From assembly GCA_029865665.1 (NCBI GenBank), contig JARXAV010000172.1, positions 1 through 6,711 of the forward strand: 6,711 nucleotides of DNA, read 5' to 3'. Below are positions 1 through 5,566 of the stretch, in pieces. The position numbers were made by a program, and so were the translations under genes. Position 1 is the stretch's first letter, and each line of letters opens with the position of its first letter. The notes under the pieces are model-generated. The model searched no databases and was not told the DNA's origin. It saw only the letters and a program-made list of their open reading frames with translations. Source of the DNA: Flectobacillus sp. Its GTDB lineage: Bacteria > Bacteroidota > Bacteroidia > Cytophagales > Spirosomataceae.

Positions 1-1
1 T

Positions 2-760
2 AAGTCATTATGCGAACTACTTCCTGATCTCGTAATGGTGCCGAAGTTTACGGAATTTCAGTTGAAAGAATATCCCTACAATGATCCGAATTATCCAGGG
101 CAATTGAGGTTTGCGGCATCTATCGCTAATATCGGTGATGGTCCTATGGAAACGTATGGGAAACAAGAATGGGTATGCGGTGATAAAAAGGTGGATTCTA
201 CTACTAAATGTCCAGACGGAAGTTATCCACGTCAACTATTATATCAGCGGATATACAAAAAGCAAGGTGATAACTTAATATGGACAGAACGGAAGTCTGG
301 CACAAATTATTTTGATGATAAACCCGGGCATGATCACTATCATGTGGACGATTGGGTTGAGTTTAGATTAATAAAAGAGACCGTGCTTAAAAATCGGAAA
401 GTAAAGCGAACTCTGATAACCAAGGGAAGAAAGATTAGCTTTTGCCTTTTTGATTCAGGAATATGTAATAATGGAGATAGTTTGTGTGCCATTGGCGGTA
501 CTGTTTATGGGCAGAAAAATTTATCTAATTATGGCTTAGGAAACTACACAAGTTGTAAAGCAAAAATGCAGGGAATCAGTGTAGGCGGGTATGATACGTA
601 TGGATTAATGTACGAAGGTCAATACCTTCAGTTACCTAAAGGATTACCTTCTGGTGAGTACATACTCGAAATTGAAATAGATCCTTTGGGGATTTATAAA
701 GAGAAAAACAAAGCTAATAATACGCTAAGGACAAGAGTGAAAATCTCTAAGCAGAAATAG
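2..760 (+). CDS. Lysyl oxidase-like copper amine oxidase, 5'-truncated by the window
   Basis: The protein resembles the lysyl oxidase catalytic domain, which oxidises peptidyl lysine or other primary amines to aldehydes using copper and a lysine tyrosylquinone (LTQ) cofactor. The reading frame is open to the window's left edge and begins with LCELLPDL, a family-typical opening for this domain, so the ATG at 35 is internal and the true start and any signal peptide lie upstream. Copper-ligand motif HDHYH is encoded at 329-343, matching HQHYH of human LOX. The cofactor lysine is in RKISFC (codon 431-433) and the cofactor tyrosine is the second Tyr of YDTYG (codon 599-601), matching human K320 and Y355. 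The end has the usual GEYILEIEIDP and a late NN. Two disulfides of the animal enzyme are altered (see findings). The neighbours encode secreted proteins, so an extracellular role is likely. The family call is firm; the substrate is unknown. Confidence 0.9.
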   Translation, partial: KSLCELLPDLVMVPKFTEFQLKEYPYNDPNYPGQLRFAASIANIGDGPMETYGKQEWVCGDKKVDSTTKCPDGSYPRQLLYQRIYKKQGDNLIWTERKSGTNYFDDKPGHDHYHVDDWVEFRLIKETVLKNRKVKRTLITKGRKISFCLFDSGICNNGDSLCAIGGTVYGQKNLSNYGLGNYTSCKAKMQGISVGGYDTYGLMYEGQYLQLPKGLPSGEYILEIEIDPLGIYKEKNKANNTLRTRVKISKQK

Positions 761-789
761 TCCTATTATATCTATAAAGATAATAGGAC
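760..789 (+). terminator. Hairpin terminator after the lysyl oxidase-like gene
   Basis: TCCTATTAT (761-769) pairs perfectly with ATAATAGGA (780-788) around a 10-base loop, and G760 of the stop codon can add a pair with C789. The stem is followed by CATTTTAATG, a weak U-rich stretch. Its position directly at the stop codon supports termination, although the stem is AT-rich. Confidence 0.6.
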
Positions 790-976
790 CATTTTAATGA
801 TGTTATTTGTTTTAGTGTTTTAGAGTTACAGATGTGTTATGTTTCGATTATCCTTTATTTTAATCATTTATGTGAATTTTTTATAGCGTGAGATAAAAAT
901 GTGAAATCAAATACGTGAGTATTAACATTTATCTATTTCTGGCATGAATCTTGTGCCTGATACAGGGTCAACACAG

Positions 977-1000
977 CAATGATTTGTCTATCATTGATAG
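977..1000. promoter_or_regulatory. Overlapping palindromes, candidate operator
   Basis: CAATGAT (977-983) and ATCATTG (990-996) form a 7-bp inverted repeat with a 6-base loop. Overlapping it, CTATCA (988-993) and TGATAG (995-1000) form a 13-base palindrome around T994. It lies about 130 bases upstream of the next gene. A regulator-binding role is inferred from symmetry and position only. Confidence 0.3.
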
Positions 1001-1046
1001 GCTAACTATTACTTAGGTCACATGCTAACTATTATTACTAAAGTCA
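1001..1046. repeat. Tandem pair of imperfect direct repeats upstream of the solenoid-protein gene
   Basis: GCTAACTATTA occurs at 1001-1011 and again at 1024-1034. The similarity continues as ACTTAGGTCA (1011-1020) and ACTAAAGTCA (1037-1046), 8 of 10 matching, with three extra bases (ATT) in the second copy. The spacing of 23 bases is close to two helical turns. The pair abuts the palindrome on its left. Confidence 0.6.
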
Positions 1047-1128
1047 TTCTGTCTAAGAGTTGTTTTCTTGAATGTTATTTCTTGTAGTAACAGTTCAAGT
1101 AATTATCCACTATTAATAATTTACTCAA

Positions 1129-2280
1129 ATGCTTTTCAAGCCTTTCTTTTGTATATCCAGTGCTAGGCATCAGGGATATTTGTCGCAATTACTCATTTTT
1201 AATATTTTACTTCTTTTAGGGACTGTATCATACACTGGCTTTTCTCAGTGTACAACCTGTGATTTTACAGCGACTAGTGGTCAGAGTTATAACTTTAACG
1301 GTAATCAGACTCTGTGCATTACCAGTAATGTAAATAACATCAACTGGAATATGAGTGGAAGTAATAATAAAATATGTGTAGCAACTGGGGTTACTTGGGA
1401 TGCTGGATATATGAGTAATCTAAGTGCAGGAACTGTGATTGATATTTATGGGAATGCAAATATAACGCAACTTCCGAGTGTCAATGGTGGTGTCGCAACG
1501 TTGAATATTCATACAGGCTCGACTGTTACTATTGCAGCAGGACTAAATCAAAATTTGAATATTAATAATGATGGGATCTTAAATTTTACTACTGATGGTA
1601 ATGGGATTTATTCAACGGGTCCTTTAGTCATAAATAATAGTGCAGGTTCTACTATAAATGCCTTAAAGACTACTTTATTCTTTATTGGAAATAATGTTAC
1701 ATTCAATAACTATGGGACAATACATTTTGCTAATGCTGAAAACTCCGAAGGTTATATAAACAATTATAGCACAGGATCCTTCATTGTAGATCGTAGTTTT
1801 AATAACCACGGTGCATTTATGAATGTTGGAGACTACCAATTACCCTGTACAACCTTGGCTGGTGCTGCTGGACAAACAACGTGTAGTTTTAGAGTTGGTG
1901 ATAAAGGTGTAGGTAAAGAGTTTATTAACAATTCATGCTTTTGTGTAAAAGGGAATGTTACTTTTGACGGGCCAGGAATTAATAATGGTACGATGTATAT
2001 TACAGGAGATTTAACTTTAAACAAAACACTGTCTGGTGTTAATGGTAGAGTTGTCTTAGAAAATGGAGTAAGTATGATTTCTGCATCGGGTGGGTACACT
2101 GGAACCAATTTGCAGTTTTGCGATAAAAATACTGCTGGAAATGGATTCGATAGTGTGGCTTCTGGTCGTCCTGCAGATTATACGGTTAATTGTACGCCAA
2201 CCTCATGTTCATGTGATGCGACTGCTGTAGTATGTACGACACCCAATTGTACTGCTACTGTCACCGTACAAAAGAATTAA
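1129..2280 (+). CDS. Secreted Asn/Gly-rich protein, probable beta-solenoid surface protein
   Basis: The protein is 383 residues long; no named family was recognised. The ATG at 1129 is the first in frame after a TAA at 1117-1119, and no Shine-Dalgarno sequence is visible. The N-terminus is a long signal peptide: basic/polar residues 1-19, a hydrophobic stretch at about 20-36, and probable cleavage after GFS (residue 39), leaving QCTTC. Residues about 45-350 are rich in Asn, Gly and Thr, with short strands of the type 'NNDGILNF', 'FNNYGTIHF', 'FNNHGAFMN' and 'INNGTMYITG'. Such irregular NxGxI repeats are typical of right-handed beta-helix or adhesin-like Bacteroidota proteins. The tail (about 353-383) is cysteine-rich (C355, C360, C362, C369, C374) and ends PNC...VQKN, resembling the tail of the next gene's product. 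No classical type IX secretion C-terminal domain was recognised. It is probably co-transcribed with the next gene, 92 bases downstream. Confidence 0.85.
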   Translation: MLFKPFFCISSARHQGYLSQLLIFNILLLLGTVSYTGFSQCTTCDFTATSGQSYNFNGNQTLCITSNVNNINWNMSGSNNKICVATGVTWDAGYMSNLSAGTVIDIYGNANITQLPSVNGGVATLNIHTGSTVTIAAGLNQNLNINNDGILNFTTDGNGIYSTGPLVINNSAGSTINALKTTLFFIGNNVTFNNYGTIHFANAENSEGYINNYSTGSFIVDRSFNNHGAFMNVGDYQLPCTTLAGAAGQTTCSFRVGDKGVGKEFINNSCFCVKGNVTFDGPGINNGTMYITGDLTLNKTLSGVNGRVVLENGVSMISASGGYTGTNLQFCDKNTAGNGFDSVASGRPADYTVNCTPTSCSCDATAVVCTTPNCTATVTVQKN

Positions 2281-2293
2281 TCCAAATTCATAA

Positions 2294-2323
2294 TTATCAT
2301 ACTTCGATATTCGAAGGTGATAA
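2294..2323 (+). other. Intercistronic hairpin
   Basis: TTATCA (2294-2299) pairs with TGATAA (2318-2323), and CTTCGA (2302-2307) pairs with TCGAAG (2311-2316) around a TAT loop, with TA opposite G as a small internal loop: 12 bp in all. No U-tract follows, so it is a poor terminator candidate. It may be an mRNA processing or stabilising structure between two co-transcribed genes, or a DNA-level site. Confidence 0.5.
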
Positions 2324-2372
2324 ATACCTAAAATTATTAACCACCTTACTCATAGATAAGCTGCTTAAGTTT

Positions 2373-4754
2373 ATGAAAAAAATCTTATCACTTCTACTTT
2401 TAGCGTTGATGTTTTTATGTATTAAACATCAAATAAAGGCACAAGCCTGTACAGACTTTGCTGTCATTGTAGGTAATTGGGGCGACGCATCTTTGCAACG
2501 CTTCGATGGTACTACAGGAAACTATTCCAATCAATTAGCTACAGGAATTGGAGCTAGAATAAATTCAGTATTGCAATATCCAAGTCCTAATGGTAATCTC
2601 TATTTGGGAGGGTATGAAGAAGTAAACGTTGTGAATGCTTTTACAGGAGCGGTTAGTTTTAGTTTTACAGGTGGTTCTCTATCAGGACTTACTGAACAAA
2701 TTGTCGTAGGATTAGACGGAAATATATATGTTGCTAGTGAAGGGACTGGTGCAGGCTCGGGTTCTATTGCTCGCTACAATGCAACCACAGGAGTGTTTAT
2801 TGATAATTTTATAAGTTTTCCATCTTACCGTCCCAATGGTTTAGCACAAGATGCCTCTGGTAACTGGTATGTAAGTACTCGATATACTCCAAATCAAGTA
2901 TTAAAGTATAATAGTAGTGGTGTCTTACAAGGAATTGTAACTACGATGGGGACTACCGAAAATGGAGGAGGTTTGAAGGTTTTTAACAATGAGTTGTATG
3001 TAGTAACAACAGACTCACCTCAAACAGTAAAGGTGTATAGTTTACCTGTTACGAGTTTTCCAGCAACACCCGTTAGAACCCTCAATACAGGAGGAAGCAC
3101 ATTTGTCGGAATTGCCTTTGGTCCTGACAATAACATGTACATGGCTGATTTCTATAATGGCCGAGTTTCTGTTTGGAATCCTACAACGGGTACTTTAGTA
3201 CGTAATTTAACAAATAGTTCGATTGGAAATCCTCATGGTGTAGGTTTTACTACCTGTACGCCTTGTACACCTCCAACGGTAGGAACACCTGTTGCTACTC
3301 AAGCAACGTGTACGGGTACGACAGCTAATAATGATGCAAAAATTGATATTTCGGGAGTTTCTGGAGGGGATAAGTATAGTTATGGGACGGATACTACAAG
3401 TTTTACGTATGCTTCAGCGACATCTTTTACAGGAGCTACCATAAGCATTACAGGTCTGGCGAATCCAAGCTCAGCAACTACTTACTACGTTCGGGTATAT
3501 AATGGTTCAGGGTTGTGTGTTAAAACGGTTAGTGTTGTTTTGCAACCTAAGAGTTGCGTATTAGCTTGTTCTTCACCAACCGTTGGCCCAGCCGTGGCAA
3601 CTCAAGCAACGTGTACAGGATCAGTAGCCAATAGCGATGCAAAGATTGATATTTCGGGAATCGCTGGAGGAGATAAATATAGCTATGGTATAGATAGCAC
3701 CGCTTTTGGCTATGCTTCAGCGACTGCATTTACAGGAGCTTTAATTAACATTACAGGTTTAGCGAATCCAAGCACTGCTACTACTTATTATGTACGAGTG
3801 TATAATGGAGCTGATGCTTGTTATAAAACAGTAAGTGTAGTGTTACAGCCAAATACTTGTATTACCTGTCCTAGTACAACGTATCCTTTGTGTGCAGGGG
3901 AATCATATACTTTGTCAACGCCGTCAGGAATGACAAATGTTCAGTGGTATAAAAATGGAGTAGTTATTGCGGCACCAACAGGAACTGCTACAAGTTTGGT
4001 AGCTACCACGATTGGTGACTATGTTTATACTGGGATTCCGTCAGGAGGAACTTGTAAGGATAGTTTATGTTGTCCTGTGAAAATTGTAGCAGGCACCAAT
4101 TGTTGTGTTAAACCAACTGTTGGCACACCTGTAGCAACTCAGTCAACCTGTACGGGTTCAACAGCCAATAGCGATGCAAAGATTGATGTAGCAGGGGTTT
4201 CAGGAGGAGATAAATATAGCTATGGTACAGATAGCACCGCTTTTGCCTATGCTTCAGCGACTGCATTTACGGGAGCTTCAATTAACATTACAGGTTTAGC
4301 GAATCCAAGTACAGCAACTACTTATTATGTACGAGTGTATAATGGAGCTGATGCTTGTTATAAAACAGTAAGTGTAGTGTTACAGCCAAAGAGTTGTGTG
4401 ATTGGATGTACCTCTCCAACGGTCGGTTTACTAACAGCAACTTCGGCAACGTGTAACGGAGCTGTTGCGAATGCCGATGCAAAATTAGATGTATCGGGTA
4501 TTTCAGGAGGAGATAAATATAGCTATGGCACAAGTACATCAGGCTTTACCTACGCTTCTGCTATTGCATTTACGGGCGGTAGCTTAACAATAGGAGGGCT
4601 TGCAAATCCTACGAGTACTACCACTTATTATGTCCGTGTATATAATGGAACAGATTCTTGTTTTACAGATACACAGGTGCTTCTACAACCCACAGTTTGT
4701 AACACACCTTGTGGACAACCAAATTGTATTTCGATAGGAGTTAGAAAAAACTAG
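2373..4754 (+). CDS. Secreted beta-propeller protein with four 101-residue cysteine repeats and an Ig-like module
   Basis: The protein is 793 residues from the ATG at 2373. That start is preferred over an in-frame ATG at 2232, inside the previous gene, because it begins a clean signal peptide: MKKI, a leucine-rich core, and probable cleavage after IKA (residue 23). Residues about 26-297 look like a six-bladed NHL/SMP-30-like propeller, with recurring 'NGNLYLGG', 'DGNIYVAS', 'SGNWYVST', 'NNELYVVT' and 'DNNMYMAD' strands. Four repeats follow (301-401, 402-501, 581-681, 682 to about 776), each opening PTVG and carrying SGGDKYSYG or a close variant, GLANP and YYVRVYNG, with cysteines near repeat positions 13, 82 and 95. 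An Ig-like module (about 502-580, with QWYKNG) sits between copies 2 and 3. The tail has C776, C780 and C785 and ends VRKN. Similar modules occur in large extracellular proteins of Bacteroidota. Function is unknown; surface adhesion or matrix is the likely setting. Confidence 0.88.
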   Translation: MKKILSLLLLALMFLCIKHQIKAQACTDFAVIVGNWGDASLQRFDGTTGNYSNQLATGIGARINSVLQYPSPNGNLYLGGYEEVNVVNAFTGAVSFSFTGGSLSGLTEQIVVGLDGNIYVASEGTGAGSGSIARYNATTGVFIDNFISFPSYRPNGLAQDASGNWYVSTRYTPNQVLKYNSSGVLQGIVTTMGTTENGGGLKVFNNELYVVTTDSPQTVKVYSLPVTSFPATPVRTLNTGGSTFVGIAFGPDNNMYMADFYNGRVSVWNPTTGTLVRNLTNSSIGNPHGVGFTTCTPCTPPTVGTPVATQATCTGTTANNDAKIDISGVSGGDKYSYGTDTTSFTYASATSFTGATISITGLANPSSATTYYVRVYNGSGLCVKTVSVVLQPKSCVLACSSPTVGPAVATQATCTGSVANSDAKIDISGIAGGDKYSYGIDSTAFGYASATAFTGALINITGLANPSTATTYYVRVYNGADACYKTVSVVLQPNTCITCPSTTYPLCAGESYTLSTPSGMTNVQWYKNGVVIAAPTGTATSLVATTIGDYVYTGIPSGGTCKDSLCCPVKIVAGTNCCVKPTVGTPVATQSTCTGSTANSDAKIDVAGVSGGDKYSYGTDSTAFAYASATAFTGASINITGLANPSTATTYYVRVYNGADACYKTVSVVLQPKSCVIGCTSPTVGLLTATSATCNGAVANADAKLDVSGISGGDKYSYGTSTSGFTYASAIAFTGGSLTIGGLANPTSTTTYYVRVYNGTDSCFTDTQVLLQPTVCNTPCGQPNCISIGVRKN
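3273..4700 (+). repeat. Four-copy 303-base coding repeat, interrupted by an Ig-like module
   Basis: Units run about 3273-3575, 3576-3875, 4113-4415 and 4416-4700; the Ig-like module is 3876-4112. Copies 2 and 3, offset by 537 bases, are the closest: I count about 28 differences in 278 aligned bases, and the last 74 bases are identical (3780-3853 and 4317-4390). Copies 1 and 4 have diverged more. This suggests recent duplication or gene conversion between the two units flanking the Ig-like module. Confidence 0.85.
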
Positions 4755-4780
4755 TTATGAGATAAATAGTATGTTGTATC

Positions 4781-4832
4781 ATTCAAAGAGGGATTAAATC
4801 AACCTTAAAGTTGAGTTAGTCCCTCTTTGAAT
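4781..4832 (+). terminator. Strong hairpin terminator after the propeller/repeat gene
   Basis: ATTCAAAGAGGGA (4781-4793) pairs perfectly with TCCCTCTTTGAAT (4820-4832). The pairing continues inward with one wobble and one mismatch to TCAAC (4799-4803) and GTTGA (4810-4814) around a 6-base CTTAAA loop. TTATATAAAT follows. It starts 26 bases after the stop codon and probably ends the two-gene transcript. Confidence 0.8.
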
Positions 4833-4914
4833 TTATATAAATAGTACATAAATTATTTACGAAAAATAAATCATCGTTAGATAGTTAGAATCTCATCAAA
4901 TGGGAACTTGGATA

Positions 4915-4943
4915 CTCTCTAACAATTGGAGAGATGGTTTTTT
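4915..4943 (+). terminator. Second terminator-like hairpin with T6 run
   Basis: CTCTCTAA (4915-4922) pairs with TTGGAGAG (4926-4933), including one G-U pair, around a CAA loop. ATGG and then six T (4938-4943) follow. It is about 80 bases past the stronger terminator, so it may be a backup terminator or the end or attenuator of a short transcript starting within the gap. Confidence 0.4.
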
Positions 4944-4970
4944 GCAAAATTTCTTGAATATAATTCAGAG

Positions 4971-4998
4971 ATTAAAAAAAATTGGCATTTTTTTTGAT
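4971..4998. repeat. A8/T8 inverted repeat
   Basis: Eight A (4974-4981) and eight T (4988-4995) are separated by TTGGCA. The symmetry extends outward as ATT (4971-4973) against GAT (4996-4998), with one wobble. Such tracts bend DNA and can also act as bidirectional terminators; which applies here is not visible. Confidence 0.5.
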
Positions 4999-5263
4999 TA
5001 AGGTTCGAAACTCATATCTAATTGTATTTAGACCATTTTGGGGCATAAATCAACTATTATATTCGAATATGTATTCATAAAGTTTATGTTCCACAAATAT
5101 AACGAGATGAGGATTCACAGATTTTACCACTTTATGTTTTTATAATTAAATCATTTTTTGGAAATATTTTCATTTTTCTTCTTTAATGTTTATAAAGTAG
5201 CTCTTATGTATATTTAACTCACAAATCTTCATTCTTCTTTTTATCAATGGAATTTGGAAATAG

Positions 5264-5299
5264 ATTATAAATGGCACGATTTATGATGCAATTTATAAT
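5264..5299. repeat. Triple ATTTAT(A/G)AT motif, candidate binding-site cluster
   Basis: ATTATAAAT (5264-5272) is the reverse complement of ATTTATAAT (5291-5299), a perfect 9-base inverted repeat. Between them ATTTATGAT (5279-5287) is a one-mismatch copy in direct orientation, 12 bases before the last. AT-rich composition raises the chance of coincidence. Confidence 0.35.
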
Positions 5300-5566
5300 G
5301 TAGTTTTATTCTGATTTAATCAAAATGAGTCAATCAGATAAAAGCAATCGCCTTGAGTAGGGTCAAGTCTGTCTTGCCTCTCACATTTTAATGAATAGTT
5401 TCAGTGGGCATGTTTCTACTGATTTGCTATTGTTAGTGTCGTAGTTCGTTCAAGAACTGCCCCCATTTATATACATCTTTTTGGATAGATTGGCCTTTAT
5501 AAGGTTATATCTACAATAGATAAGTCTCTCAAATTCATTTTAATTTAAACTATCTTTCCTGTCACC

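Larger units (their letters stand above)
761..1128. other. Non-coding gap of 368 bases with repeats near the right end
   Basis: No coding frame was recognised. The left end holds the terminator of the preceding gene. The middle (about 800-970) is plain AT-rich sequence. From 977 to 1046 there is a palindrome and a pair of direct repeats (listed separately), about 80-150 bases before the next start. I looked for the Bacteroidota promoter pattern (TTTG at -33, TAnnTTTG at -7) and found no match good enough to call. Confidence 0.6.
4755..5566. other. Non-coding gap of 812 bases, AT-rich with several symmetric elements
   Basis: No gene was recognised on either strand and no tRNA or IS end was seen. 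From left to right it holds: the terminator at 4781-4832; a second hairpin with a T6 run (4915-4943); an A8/T8 hairpin (4971-4998); the 12-base palindrome ATATTCGAATAT (5059-5070); three ATTTAT(A/G)AT motifs (5264-5299); and a less AT-rich, hairpin-rich block (about 5343-5462). The remainder, about 5071-5260 and 5463-5566, is plain AT-rich sequence. Its size is large for a spacer, so long leader or regulatory sequence for the downstream gene is possible. Confidence 0.6.

Noticed and set aside
35..37. ATG as the start of the lysyl oxidase-like gene
   Set aside because: The frame stays open to the window edge and the codons before it encode family-typical LPDL sequence, so this Met is internal.
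2232..2372. Longer form of the propeller/repeat protein starting inside the previous gene
   Set aside because: The extra 47 residues are not a signal sequence and would overlap the upstream gene; the ATG at 2373 begins a clean signal peptide.
3547..4539. Minus-strand open frames across the repeat region
   Set aside because: They are antisense to a well-supported gene and recur only because the coding repeat recurs; the peptides have no recognisable features.
3273..4700. Repeat series considered as a CRISPR or other DNA-level array
   Set aside because: The units are 303 bases, in frame, and vary mainly as protein-coding repeats do; there are no short repeats with unique spacers.
5032..5145. 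Short open frame with internal ATG at 5086 (19 codons from that ATG)
   Set aside because: Short open frames are expected by chance; the peptide is not recognised and no start context supports it.
5325..5360. 11-codon reading frame (MSQSDKSNRLE) as a leader peptide
   Set aside because: It is too short to support, with no coding signature, no run of regulatory codons and no ribosome-binding evidence.
5480..5513. Bacteroidota-type promoter (TTTG with TATATCTA) before the SdrD B-like gene
   Set aside because: The -7 element misses two of the key bases and the spacing is longer than usual, so it is not callable.
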